Assembly: GCA_003141855.1 (NCBI GenBank)
Contig: PLNS01000026.1
Location: 1-61,751 of the forward strand
Source of the DNA: Candidatus Bathyarchaeota archaeon
GTDB taxonomy: Archaea > Thermoproteota > Bathyarchaeia > Bathyarchaeales > Bathycorpusculaceae
Reading direction: 5' to 3'
Length of the DNA stretch: 61,751 nt
Shown here: positions 1 through 7,609 of the stretch, piece by piece
Layout: each line of letters begins with the position of its first letter
How positions within the stretch are numbered: position 1 is the stretch's first letter
Position numbers and translations under genes: made by a program
Notes under the pieces: model-generated
Seen by the model: only the letters and a program-made list of their open reading frames with translations
Told to the model about the DNA's origin: nothing
Database searches by the model: none

Positions 1-163
1 CCAAAAGCGGGTCCGATGGGATGCGCTTAAACTATTAAGCGAATCCTTATTCCCCCTAAAGTCTCACATCAAGAATATCTATATTTTTGATAACAAAATT
101 TAGGTTATACTGTTTAATTGGGGGTTAGAATCCCCTCCCGGCGCCATCCTCGCAATTTCTGTA
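1..163. other. Non-coding left edge with tRNA-like 3' end
   Basis: No gene is visible here. Positions 118-146 look like the last third of a tRNA: a G-rich stem, a 7-nt loop TTAGAAT, the C-rich return strand, then CCCGGCG and CCA (144-146). Positions 4-19 are identical to 2947-2962. A perfect 7-bp hairpin (CGCTTAA/TTAAGCG) lies at about 24-42. No matching acceptor 5' strand was found, so I read this as a relic or repeat and not as a working tRNA. Confidence 0.45.
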
Positions 164-1468
164 TCAAAGAAGGGTGGCTGCCACGGGCAGCACAAAGGAG
201 ATTATGGCAAGGATTACCAGTCCCTTCCAGCGGCTGGTTTTCTTGAATATCCTCCTGCTTATTGCGTAGCTAATGGATAGCGATATCCCAAAGACCATTG
301 CGATTTTGATTTCTATGGGTCCTGGCCAAATCATCAGAATATCTTGGAAGGTTGAGACGAAGAAGAGGTGTAGCAGGTAGATGTTGTAGGAGTTGTCGGC
401 TATGGTGATGATGGTGTGGGAGGGGCGGTTGAAGTATCGCACTCCCAGCGAGCAAACCAAGAACGTGATGGAGAGTAGCAGGAACGAGCGGATTGTGGCA
501 TAGAGCAACAAGTAAGCTGGCGAAAGAGCCGCCGTGGTTAGAGGATTTTGAAAGACATCCTGGCCAACCACCATGAAAGCGGCGGATAGCAGGATTGTGA
601 CTGGAACCCAGAGACTTAGCCGACCGATTTGCTTGCCGTCTGTAAACCAATTCTTCGAGTAACCATAAACGCCCAGCCCAAAGCACGCTCCGAAGATGAA
701 CAGTTTTGAGGGTTGGAACTCCAGAAACAGGTTTATGGTTAGCCAACTTGTATCGGGAACCAGTAGAAGCGATATGAAGTAGCCCAATGCGCAAACAAGA
801 CCAAAGGTCATCAGCGCCAGCGCGGTCTTTCTGCGTGAAGATAATTCTGTTTTCCCAACACTAAAGGGCATGCTCTTGAAATTGCTGGTTAATTTGTGGA
901 TGAGGATGAAGGCTATGAAGAAGGCAAAGAGCAGAGAGATGAACCAGAAGTGCAGGTGAACGCTTTGGGCTGGGGTTTCGAACACGCCTAAGCGAGTCTG
1001 CCCTGTACTCTGTATCCATGTGAACCATGAAGTTAAGTATCCGCCTGTTACGGTGTGTCTATTCACCACCCACCATGAAAAGGGTATAACAAGAATCACA
1101 ATAATTATCCAAGCAAACCCTAGCTCCCAGAACTTGCTCTTGAAGAAGCCCCAATGACCTTTCCGACTCAGAGAACTTAGCGTAAAATACCCAGCCAAGA
1201 AAAAGAACAGAGGCATGACAAAAACGTCAACGAGTTCTCGGATGCTCGTTGCAACGATTGATGTGCCGTCATGAACGCTCCAGTAAGGAGTGTAGAGGCT
1301 GTAGGCACCAGCAGAATGATAGAGAATTACCCCTAAAAGGGCTAAAACACGAACAAAGTCCATTGAGACCAGACGAGAAGATACTAGTTTTTGCGTTTCG
1401 GTCATCTTAGGCCCGTTATATACAGCTGTTTGAGATTGCGCTCCTGTCTCTTTTTGAACTTCCAACAT
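164..1468 (-). CDS. Acyltransferase family 3 membrane protein
   Basis: A 434-residue polytopic protein of the acyltransferase-3 (OafA/YrhL-like) family, whose members move acyl groups from the cytoplasm onto surface sugars or other envelope molecules. The diagnostic opening is visible: after a 35-residue hydrophilic head comes SMDFVRVLALLGVILYHSAG, with the catalytic-type histidine after the first membrane segment. About ten hydrophobic segments follow, ending close to the C terminus. The start lies 4 nt after the stop of the small gene 1472-1723, so the two are probably one transcript reading away from the divergent regulator at 1819. The substrate cannot be predicted. The cytosolic head before the first helix is longer than usual and could reflect an upstream start choice. 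Confidence 0.88.
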   Translation of the reverse strand: MLEVQKETGAQSQTAVYNGPKMTETQKLVSSRLVSMDFVRVLALLGVILYHSAGAYSLYTPYWSVHDGTSIVATSIRELVDVFVMPLFFFLAGYFTLSSLSRKGHWGFFKSKFWELGFAWIIIVILVIPFSWWVVNRHTVTGGYLTSWFTWIQSTGQTRLGVFETPAQSVHLHFWFISLLFAFFIAFILIHKLTSNFKSMPFSVGKTELSSRRKTALALMTFGLVCALGYFISLLLVPDTSWLTINLFLEFQPSKLFIFGACFGLGVYGYSKNWFTDGKQIGRLSLWVPVTILLSAAFMVVGQDVFQNPLTTAALSPAYLLLYATIRSFLLLSITFLVCSLGVRYFNRPSHTIITIADNSYNIYLLHLFFVSTFQDILMIWPGPIEIKIAMVFGISLSISYAISRRIFKKTSRWKGLVILAIISFVLPVAATLL

Positions 1469-1471
1469 TTC

Positions 1472-1723
1472 CTACGCCTCCTTTTCCTGCTTTTCTTTTT
1501 GTTTAATATCATCCATAGAAAGGTTAATCCTGAGAACGCCTTTGTCCCCAACGACCTCCAGGATTATGCCTTCACTAAATTCCGCGCGCTGTAGCTCGCC
1601 GATGCTGCCTTCGATCAAAACATTTTCTTGACCTTCGTTGGTCAAAGTAACATTTTTGAGGTTAACCTTAGATTTCAGTTCCACAGAGAAGAAGCGTTCG
1701 TTTTCTTCGAATTTTCTCTTCAT
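1472..1723 (-). CDS. Small conserved-looking soluble protein
   Basis: An 83-residue protein rich in Lys and Glu with alternating hydrophobic residues that suggest a small beta-sheet domain, and a charged helical tail (KQKEKQEKE). No membrane segment or metal motif is present. I do not recognise the family. It is the first gene of a probable two-gene operon with the acyltransferase and faces the HTH regulator across a 95-bp divergent gap. A regulatory or assembly role for the acyltransferase is possible but not shown. Confidence 0.65.
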   Translation of the reverse strand: MKRKFEENERFFSVELKSKVNLKNVTLTNEGQENVLIEGSIGELQRAEFSEGIILEVVGDKGVLRINLSMDDIKQKEKQEKEA

Positions 1724-1818
1724 TTTTTCTCATCTTCAATAGTCATTTGGCGGCTGAACAGATTACTTTTATTTGCTTGCATTGTGCAATTGTATACAGC
1801 AATACGAACACGTTCACA

Positions 1819-2577
1819 GTGGAAGTGTTAGAGTTGGAAAATCGGGAGCGAATTGAAAGACTTTATTTTGAGCTTGCTAGTGAAAGCAGACTCAGTATTC
1901 TGCAAGAGATAAGCAAGCAAGACGGTAAAATGAGAGAAGTTGCTCGGAAACTTGAATTGACAACTACTGAAGCCTTTAGACAGTTTCAGCGCCTAAATGA
2001 TGCGTTGCTGGTGCAAAAAAAGCCTGAGGGCACCTATACCATTACTGAGTACGGGTTATTAGTGCTCCAGTTTTCCGCTTTTTTTGAATTTATTCACAAT
2101 TATCGGCAGTATTTCTCAACGCATAACGTTCGAAGGCTTCCATACCAATTCCTCAACAGAATAGGCGAGTTATCCCAAGCTGACTTTAGAACTAACATAA
2201 TGGAGAACATTAACGCGGCTGAACGCATCACAAGAGAAGCTGAAAAGTACATGTGGGGTGGCGGTGTAGAGCAACCATTAAACATTCGTGATGCCCTTCA
2301 GGAAGGCATTTCTAAAGGGGTAAAGTACAGGTTCCTTTTTCCAAAACGGTTCATCCCAAAAGAGCCTACCATACCTGGATTGGCGCAGGCTGCTGAAATG
2401 AGAAGCATGGAAGATTTGCCTTTTAATGTAGTTATGAGTGAGAAGGAGGCGGGAATAAGTTTCCAATTTGCAGATGGTCGGGTGGATTATGTTAGTTTTG
2501 TTGGGAAGGCTCCTGTGTTCGTCAGCTGGGTTAAAGACTTGTTTCTCTACTATTGGGATAAAGGAAATAGACTGTAA
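1819..2577 (+). CDS. HTH transcriptional regulator, FilR1/DUF1724 type
   Basis: About 253 residues. The N-terminal ~85 residues form a winged helix-turn-helix (RLSILQEISKQDGKMREVAR, then a second helix and a wing ending in ITEYGLLVL). The remainder resembles the FilR1-like effector domain of archaeal regulators, with a conserved-looking SMEDLPFNVVMSEKEAGISF stretch near the C terminus. The frame is open to 1747, but GTG codons at 1819 and 1825 give a start that fits the domain and leaves a plausible promoter region; I chose 1819. It is divergent to the acyltransferase operon, which is its most likely target together with itself. Confidence 0.8.
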   Translation: MEVLELENRERIERLYFELASESRLSILQEISKQDGKMREVARKLELTTTEAFRQFQRLNDALLVQKKPEGTYTITEYGLLVLQFSAFFEFIHNYRQYFSTHNVRRLPYQFLNRIGELSQADFRTNIMENINAAERITREAEKYMWGGGVEQPLNIRDALQEGISKGVKYRFLFPKRFIPKEPTIPGLAQAAEMRSMEDLPFNVVMSEKEAGISFQFADGRVDYVSFVGKAPVFVSWVKDLFLYYWDKGNRL

Positions 2578-2752
2578 TCAAGCTTAAAATCCGCTTGGAC
2601 TTTGAACTTCGCAATTAACCTACGATGCACTCACAATTTGGTAGAATTCGGAAAATGTTTAAACGACAGTTTGAATATATCCCGAGCTACATGTTACCTT
2701 AGTAAGGTCGACATTCAAACTCTTGGCTCGAAGAAAAAATACGGCCCGTCAT

Positions 2753-2832
2753 GTTCAGGAGTGAGCCCAGTCCAGCTCGCTCTCAGAGTCTTTTTACCAG
2801 TAAATTGGGGCTAGAATCCCTTCCCCGAACCA
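2753..2832 (+). pseudogene. tRNA-like relic ending in CCA
   Basis: An 80-nt sequence with tRNA-like parts in order. It has a weak acceptor (TTCAGGA against CCCCGAA) and a perfect 4-bp D-stem GAGC/GCTC with an 8-nt loop. The T-arm is GGGG-CTAGAAT-CCCT, and an encoded CCA sits at 2830-2832. The middle does not form an anticodon stem (CTCT/AGAG folds locally) and the acceptor has two mismatches. Its 3' end resembles 118-146 and its 5' part resembles the block at 5070-5110. I read it as a degenerate tRNA or a member of the tRNA-like repeat family described under findings. Confidence 0.4.
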
Positions 2833-2946
2833 ATTAAAAATAATAATCCTTGTTTTAGGTTTTAGTGCCAACTCGCCTGGTCTTTCCTAATCTTTTTCCA
2901 AGCCTAACCTTTCAAAAGGATTCGTTTAATACATTAATTGAATCCA

Positions 2947-3135
2947 AAGCGGGTCCGATGGTATCTGTACCTAATTCAGAGTGTGTGAAAACTCAAATTT
3001 AGTTTTAGAATTGCTGCTTATATCTAAAAACACGTCCTGACACCCTACCGAATCGCAATAAACTTAGCAATTTTCTGAAATTGAAAATAGTTTTACACAG
3101 TCTCAATTAGGTGCGAGTCCTCTTTCTCCACAAGC
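2947..3135 (+). repeat. tRNA-like repeat copy, degenerate
   Basis: It begins with a 16-nt block identical to positions 4-19 (contains GGGTCCG) and ends at about 3108-3135 with a T-arm-like AGG-TGCGAGT-CCT followed by a pyrimidine-rich tail. The interior is AT-rich with no long open frame. The end-to-end spacing is comparable to that at 4-146, so the two are likely copies of one unit. Function unknown. Confidence 0.35.
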
Positions 3136-3222
3136 AGGCAGGTATATGAATGTTGGCAAAAAAGCATATACCAACCCTAAAACTCAATAGACACTTGGAC
3201 AAGAGTTCAGGAGGCGAAATTT

Positions 3223-3306
3223 ATGACCTTTGGAAAGAAGAAAGAAAAGCCTAAACCTGAAGTAAAGAAACCTGAAGAAAAGAAACCTGAAGAGAAAAAG
3301 AAGTAG
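3223..3306 (+). CDS. 27-residue Lys/Glu/Pro-rich peptide
   Basis: An ATG preceded by a strong Shine-Dalgarno-like AGGAGG (3209-3214) opens a 27-codon frame whose product is almost only Lys, Glu and Pro. A repeating KKPEE/KKPEV unit occurs three times. The strong ribosome site is the main argument that it is translated. The repeat-rich charged sequence suggests a disordered or nucleic-acid-associated peptide, but no family is recognisable. Confidence 0.5.
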   Translation: MTFGKKKEKPKPEVKKPEEKKPEEKKK

Positions 3307-3383
3307 GGCGATTGCCTTCACTTAAAAGCACGTTCATTGACTTTCAACCTTCCCCTTTTTTTTCCACTTGCCTTGAGTCCTAA

Positions 3384-3765
3384 GCGTATACTCGATTTAG
3401 GTAACCTATACCTTACCCCTTTGATTTTATTGATTATACTCCTATACCCTATTGACTGAAACGAGTACTCTGTAGGGTATATGCCCCCTCTGTGGGGGGG
3501 CACTATAGCTTGGTTATTGGGGGCAGAGCTATGCCCTGCCTTCTCATGCTTGTTTCAGGCAAGGCAGGTCACCGTAGTCGTGGAGGAGGAGGGGATTAAA
3601 ATTTAATCCAACCAACCAACGACGGAACCCATCTGAATCACGTTCTGTAAGGACTTCAAGGCATATACTCGATTCAAGTCATATTCAGTATTGGTATTGG
3701 CAGGAAAACAGGTATTAATAAATTCAAATCAATATAGGGTATAGGTATAAGCGGAAACGAGTATA
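3384..3765. repeat. Iteron-like tract with clustered inverted repeats
   Basis: A non-coding stretch dense in repeats. The core TATACTCG occurs forward at about 3387 and 3664, and as CGAGTA(C/TA) in the opposite sense at about 3462 and 3757, the latter two inside GAAACGAGTA. The string TAGGGTATA or its complement recurs near 3402, 3441, 3473 and 3732. Inverted repeats: GCCCCC/GGGGGGC (3483-3501), CCTGCCTT/AAGGCAGG (3535-3568), and a 17-bp palindrome centred on 3601 (3593-3609). This organisation resembles a plasmid or viral replication origin, but no initiator gene is seen beside it. Confidence 0.4.
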
Positions 3766-3842
3766 CGGCTAAATTTCAACATGAGCCGAATTCCATTTCA
3801 AGTTAAATCTTTGCGCCAAATCCTGTTATTTCGGGCTCTTCT

Positions 3843-3947
3843 ATGCGTGAAAACATGAAAGCACGCGTACAGGCACACGCAGAGTTTTACGGGCTCACCC
3901 AAGCAGAAATAAACGCAAACTATCACATAGCACTTGCCGAAAAATAG
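3843..3947 (+). CDS. 34-residue hypothetical peptide
   Basis: A short frame from ATG with a helical, amphipathic product (contains AHAEFYGLTQAEINANYHIA). A second in-frame ATG lies at codon 5. No clear ribosome site is seen. The residue usage looks protein-like and the GC-richer composition contrasts with its AT-rich surroundings. It may be the tail of a decayed gene. It lies between the iteron-like tract and a zinc-ribbon gene. Confidence 0.3.
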   Translation: MRENMKARVQAHAEFYGLTQAEINANYHIALAEK

Positions 3948-3998
3948 GAAGGAGAAATAGCCAAACACTTAAAATAAGGTAAATAAAACATAAATAAG

Positions 3999-4157
3999 GT
4001 GAATAAACAACCTGTGAAAAACTTGAATAACGTTTTATGTTCAAGGTGTTCTTATTGTGGTAGCACTCGCCTTGAAGAAGATGAAGATGTCGTTAAGTGT
4101 CTTGATTGTGGCATGGGGAAGTATAAGAAAGGTAGGCATCAGAAGTATTGTAAATAA
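3999..4157 (+). CDS. 52-residue zinc-ribbon protein
   Basis: A GTG start preceded by AAGG gives a 52-residue protein with two CxxC-type knuckles (CSRCSYCG near residue 14 and CLDCG near residue 35). It ends in a basic tail with further His and Cys (RHQKYCK). This is a classic rubredoxin-like zinc-ribbon layout for nucleic-acid binding or protein contact, of the kind common in archaeal viruses and plasmids. The exact family is not recognised. Confidence 0.55.
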   Translation: MNKQPVKNLNNVLCSRCSYCGSTRLEEDEDVVKCLDCGMGKYKKGRHQKYCK

Positions 4158-4217
4158 TTGCTAAAGTAATGATATGAAAAAAAAATGGAAAATTTGAACA
4201 TGTTCGAATCCAATTGA

Positions 4218-4391
4218 AGTCCACGTAGCAATCGGGGAAGCAATCAACCTTACGAGTGCCTTCGGTGCGGAGCAACCACGATGGGCGAAAACATAGAGGA
4301 GAGAAACGGCAAAATCAAATATATCGTATGCGGATACAGAGTTTTAAAGAAGACGAAACCGCCAGTAGTAAAGAGAGTTCCCGCAAGATGA
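4218..4391 (+). pseudogene. RNA polymerase subunit P-like remnant
   Basis: The translated frame shows YECLRCGATT, then IVCGYRVLKK and a C-terminal PPVVKRVPAR. This matches the archaeal RpoP (Rpb12-like) pattern of an N-terminal YxCxxCG, a second zinc knuckle followed by CGYR, and a basic end. Two faults are visible: the second knuckle has one Cys instead of CxxC, and no ATG/GTG/TTG lies between the upstream stop (4215-4217) and the first zinc knuckle. I therefore read it as a decayed or captured copy. A working rpoP would be expected elsewhere in the genome. Confidence 0.45.
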
Positions 4392-4523
4392 TATAAGAAC
4401 TTTGCATCAAAAATGTTTCTTTTTTAAGCCAATGTAGCTCCTGCCTCTTGTACGTTTTTGTTTTTTTGTTAAGTAAAAAGTCTTAAATCTGCACAGCATA
4501 GAAAGGAGAACTGAGGGGAAAAA

Positions 4524-4685
4524 TTGAAGAAGTGTGGATTGTGTGGAGAAGAAATTAAAGATGGTAAATATTTCACGATTTATCAGTGTAAGGGAACCGA
4601 AAGCAGACTTGTACTGGTAGCCTGTGAAAAAGACTTTAATGACGAGAAATACCGAGAAATCATTATGAAAATCTCAGGTATTTGA
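4524..4685 (+). CDS. 53-residue Cys-containing small protein
   Basis: A TTG start lies 7-8 nt after a GAGGGG ribosome site. The product begins KKCGLCGEEI and has further Cys at about positions 22 and 34, which would complete a four-Cys zinc site; the rest is charged. No family is recognised. It belongs to the run of tiny metal-binding proteins in this accessory segment. Confidence 0.5.
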   Translation: MKKCGLCGEEIKDGKYFTIYQCKGTESRLVLVACEKDFNDEKYREIIMKISGI

Positions 4686-4694
4686 ACAGTATAG

Positions 4695-4949
4695 AACATT
4701 CTTCCACCTGTTTTTGTAGGCAACTTTTCCGATGTTCAGAAATATCCCGCTGACCTAGACGTATCCGCCCAAGACAACGTGATTCTCGTAGGCATGTTCA
4801 GCGCTCACGGCGTCACCATCGAAACCAAAGGGTTGCTCCGAACAAAACAGGAAGAAATCATGAACCCCTTGGGCGAACCCTTCATGGGAGCCATAACAGT
4901 AGAAAACCAAACCAAGCAAAAACTAGAGTATATCCGACAAAACCGCTAA
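4695..4949 (+). pseudogene. C-terminal fragment of an unrecognised protein
   Basis: An 84-codon open stretch ends at TAA 4947-4949 but has no start codon before a well-formed beta-rich sequence (DNVILVGMFSAHGVTIETKG, later LGEPFMGAITVENQT). The codon use and protein-like composition match chromosomal genes, while the upstream stop falls directly before the coding-looking part. It is most simply the tail of a gene whose 5' part was lost. I cannot name the parent family. Confidence 0.4.
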
Positions 4950-5059
4950 GCGCGATCTAAAAAAACCCTGTTGAATGCCGAAAGCTGTGTTTAAAGATTT
5001 TTTATCGCGCACGCTTTTAGAATCTGGAGAAAAGGTCGAAGTTTGTAGACTATGGCGAA

Positions 5060-5200
5060 GGGACTCGTACCTGTTCGGGGGTAAGCCGGGTCCGACTCAC
5101 TCTGGGCATTGGAGCGCTTTCCTAACATGTTTTTCAGTGTTTCCTTGGGTGCAGACGATTTTTCGGTTTCAGGTTCCAGATTTTTCCACTTGCCCTAATC
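5060..5200 (+). repeat. tRNA-like repeat copy
   Basis: It opens with an imperfect inverted repeat (GGACTCGTACC ... GGGGGTAAGCC) and then GGGTCCGACTCACTCTGGGCA, which reads like a tRNA acceptor plus D-arm. An AT-rich interior shares motifs such as TTTTTCAGTGTTT and GACGATTTTT with 5921-6048. The left 45 nt are close to 7731-7775. The block GGGTCCG is the exact complement of CGGACCC in the 5921-6048 copy. Confidence 0.45.
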
Positions 5201-5270
5201 GCTTGGTAGGCAAAGTTTTATTCGTTGTTCCACTCATCAATTCTGTTATCACATTCATGGAGGCGAACTT

Positions 5271-5441
5271 ATGGCAAAATGTAAAACATGCGGAACAGAA
5301 GCTGCTTCACCGAGGAAGAAATGGGTTATGGCAGGCAGAGCCGACAAAACAGGAAAGAAAACCCAATTAGAAATTGGACTCTTCGACTGCACAAAATGCA
5401 AAAAAACCTTCCGCACCACGCTAAGCAAAAAGAAGATCTGA
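5271..5441 (+). CDS. 56-residue basic zinc-ribbon protein
   Basis: An ATG follows the ribosome site GGAGGCG. The protein begins MAKCKTCG and has a second CTKC knuckle at about residue 40, separated by a basic linker (RADKTGKK), and ends in a Lys-rich tail. The layout is that of small archaeal chromatin or transcription zinc ribbons. It is intact and well translated by its signals, and stands between two tRNA-like repeats. Confidence 0.7.
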   Translation: MAKCKTCGTEAASPRKKWVMAGRADKTGKKTQLEIGLFDCTKCKKTFRTTLSKKKI

Positions 5442-5785
5442 GACAGGTTGAAACTGACAGCACACCAACCCCTTCTTTGTTTTCCAGATAGGCAATTCAT
5501 TTTTTCCAATTATATGAATTTTCGGCCAAAGTCTTTGCAGCGCGCATATTTTTTGGTGCTTAAGTTTAGGGATCAAAAAGATAAGGAAAAAAAAGTTGAG
5601 CAAGAAAGACATCGCGTACTTCAAGAGCTTGAAAGAAGATGAAATAGTCAAATGCCATCATAACTCTGGGCAGGTTGATCGCAATAATTTGGAATTAGGC
5701 GAGGATCTCTCTCTAAATTTATTTCCGTTAAACCTTATAAGTGTAGTAATTATTACGCTTTTTTAAAAAGTGAGTTGAAAAAGAC
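5442..5785. other. Sparse intergenic region, no confident gene
   Basis: One 42-codon frame from ATG 5514 to 5642 codes for a basic, helical peptide, and a TTG-started frame from about 5597 overlaps it. Neither has a convincing ribosome site and I cannot choose between them. A TATA-like element, CCTTATAAG, lies near 5733-5741, about 45 nt before the acidic peptide gene at 5786. Confidence 0.3.
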
Positions 5786-5854
5786 ATGTTTGAGGAAGAG
5801 GAAGAAGGGGAAGAAGAGTCAACCGAAGAAGATTGGGAAGAAGAGGACTGGTAA
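5786..5854 (+). CDS. 22-residue highly acidic peptide
   Basis: A short ATG-started frame whose product is 13 Glu plus two Asp, with two Trp near the end (DWEEEDW). A TATA-like sequence lies about 45 nt upstream. The extreme composition could be a real acidic microprotein or a chance purine-rich stretch. It contrasts with the basic zinc ribbon just upstream. Confidence 0.3.
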   Translation: MFEEEEEGEEESTEEDWEEEDW

Positions 5855-5920
5855 ATATACAGAAACTGTATGATTTTTTCCATTTTTCCATGCTTGATTT
5901 GTTCATGCTAAAATAGACCG

Positions 5921-6048
5921 TTCGGTCCAATTCACTTTGGGCGCAGAAATGCTATAGGCTTATTTTCCAGTGTTTTCTGAGTCGTTTGACGATTTTTGCA
6001 TTTTTTTGACCTGCCCCCTTTTGGGTTCAAATCCCACCGGACCCGCCA
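5921..6048 (+). repeat. tRNA-like repeat copy ending in CCA
   Basis: The 5' block TTCGGTCCAATTCACTTTGG aligns with the acceptor/D-like block of the 5060-5200 copy. The AT-rich interior follows, then a tRNA-like T-arm (GGG-TTCAAAT-CCC), CGGACCC, G and CCA at 6046-6048. The loop is a textbook T-loop. No anticodon arm forms in the 60 nt before it, and the 5' strand pairs with CGGACCC at only five of seven positions. Confidence 0.45.
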
Positions 6049-6096
6049 TTAGCCCAAGGATAGACTCCGTTTCTGAAATAGCGTTGTCTAGGTGTG

Positions 6097-6130
6097 TGGA
6101 CTTGAACCCGTTCAGGTCTGCAACTCGGCG
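6097..6130. repeat. 34-bp direct repeat, left copy
   Basis: It matches 7610-7643 at 29 of 34 positions in the same orientation. On the minus strand it reads like a tRNA T-arm (GGGTTCAAGTCC). The two copies bracket about 1.5 kb with a single-helix peptide gene and a TPR gene, a layout expected for attachment sites or for recombination between tRNA-like repeats. Confidence 0.5.
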
Positions 6131-6317
6131 TCTCAATTACAAAGCAAGTTCAAACTCCATAGCTTGCATTATTCAAGGATCCATATAGTTTCTGGAAGGG
6201 CAAATACAGATTGGGAATGCTATATCAATACTATATTGATAATGAGAAAAGAGGTTGAATAAAAAAAAGAACACATGTTCTCTTACCCTAAAGGAAGCCA
6301 ATCAATTTTATTAAGAG

Positions 6318-6434
6318 ATGGCGCTTGGTTTGGTTACCACTAGTCAAATAATAGGCTTGGCTAGATTGTCGATTGCTTTATTGACCATTCTTCTTGTCAG
6401 CCTCATACTCAGAATCAATCGTGCCAAAGGCTAA
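6318..6434 (+). CDS. 38-residue single-helix membrane peptide
   Basis: ATG to TAA encodes a peptide with one hydrophobic segment (LSIALLTILLVSLIL) followed by a basic end (RINRAKG), a typical inner-membrane orientation signal. A purine run (AAGAGA) directly precedes the ATG. No family recognised. It lies inside the interval bounded by the 34-bp direct repeats, upstream of the TPR gene. Confidence 0.4.
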   Translation: MALGLVTTSQIIGLARLSIALLTILLVSLILRINRAKG

Positions 6435-6540
6435 ACCGAGAAAATAATGACTTCACCAGATAGAAATTGAATCGCGCAAAGGTTATAAACTAACCTTTGT
6501 CTAGGGTTAACTTAAGTCTCACTAAACAGAGCTGATTAGA

Positions 6541-7563
6541 CTGAACCTCTTTAAGCGCACATCCGACGATTGGGCAAAGAAAGGCGATGATCTACAAACC
6601 CACCGCCATTATGAGAAAGCCATCGAATGCTATAATAAAGCACTGGAAATCGACCCATCGAATTCGCTTGCCCTATTGGGAAAAGGTTTAACCCTCAACA
6701 ATTTGCAACGCAACGAAGAAGCTCTTGTTTTATTAGAGAAATCAGCAAGGCTTGATCCTAAAAATTCGTCTGCATGGAATGCATACGGAAATATACTGTT
6801 CAGATTTGACCGCCTTGATGAGGCGCTTAAGTGTTATAACAACGCTTTGGAAATTGATTCTAAAAGAAGGGACTACTGGGAAAACAAAGGTATTTGCCTT
6901 CTCAAGTTAGGCTTTTATGAGGAAGCCCTTTCAGCTTATAGCGCTGCAGAAGAAGTTGTTTTGAAAGACAAAGAAGCCAGGATAAAAGCAGGTTTAGGCA
7001 AATTTGACCTGCTCCATATCGAAGATTATTTAAGTAGTGAATACTTTGGAAAAGTGAATGCCCTACTAGGGCTAGAACGTTTTGATGAAGCGCTTAAATG
7101 CTTGGATGAAATTAGCGCCCTTAAAAATTTAGGTTATTTATCCGGAAAAGTCAGTAAGAAATCAGCTCGCTATTATATTGAAATAATAGAAAAATGCGAT
7201 AAAAAAATAGCGTTAAATCCAAGCAATAAATTGTGGAGCGTAAAGGCTGAAGCACTGAAGCGAAAGGCTGACATTACCTTTGATAGAAGGGACCTTGAAG
7301 AACTCGTCAAATGCTACGACAAACTGCTTGAATATGAACCTAATAATTCCGTAATCGAAAACGTCAAGAATCGATTATTGTGGAGAATAGGCAGTAGGCA
7401 ACCAACCTCCGAGCCGACTGTGGTGGGTGGCTGTCCTTACAAGAGATTCGGAAAATGCTGTTTCCGTAGTATGTCACAACACCAGCAGTCTGAACCCGAA
7501 AATTGCTCTTTACAGAGCGGAACGTACAGAAATTGCTATGTTTGGCAAATTGACCCAAGATAG
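6541..7563 (+). CDS. TPR-repeat protein, start uncertain
   Basis: A tetratricopeptide protein with at least five units. The first unit (HYEKAIECYNKALEIDPSNS) begins upstream of the first standard start, TTG 6676. The frame is open back to 6526 with only CTG or ATT as possible starts, so translation may begin at CTG 6541 or the 5' end may be damaged. Further units carry the A-x-Y/F-x-A-L/I-x-L-D/N-P signature (NALEIDSKRRDYW, KLLEYEPNN). After about codon 275 (from CTG 6541) the sequence becomes Cys/Ser-rich and unlike TPR, as if the frame runs into repeat DNA. TPR proteins scaffold protein contacts; the partner is unknown. It lies between the 34-bp direct repeats. Confidence 0.65.
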   Translation: MNLFKRTSDDWAKKGDDLQTHRHYEKAIECYNKALEIDPSNSLALLGKGLTLNNLQRNEEALVLLEKSARLDPKNSSAWNAYGNILFRFDRLDEALKCYNNALEIDSKRRDYWENKGICLLKLGFYEEALSAYSAAEEVVLKDKEARIKAGLGKFDLLHIEDYLSSEYFGKVNALLGLERFDEALKCLDEISALKNLGYLSGKVSKKSARYYIEIIEKCDKKIALNPSNKLWSVKAEALKRKADITFDRRDLEELVKCYDKLLEYEPNNSVIENVKNRLLWRIGSRQPTSEPTVVGGCPYKRFGKCCFRSMSQHQQSEPENCSLQSGTYRNCYVWQIDPR

Positions 7564-7609
7564 GTACTAATTAAAGAGTCTAATTTCCAATCGTTAGACT
7601 GCCAACCAA

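Noticed and set aside
2602-2814. 70-codon open frame on the plus strand
   Set aside because: It covers the tRNA-like relic and has no ribosome site or protein-like composition.
3384-3765. CRISPR array
   Set aside because: Repeats are short, unevenly spaced and in both orientations; there are no regular spacers and no cas genes.
4975-5370. 131-codon open frame
   Set aside because: It runs through a tRNA-like repeat and out of frame over the well-supported zinc-ribbon gene 5271-5441.
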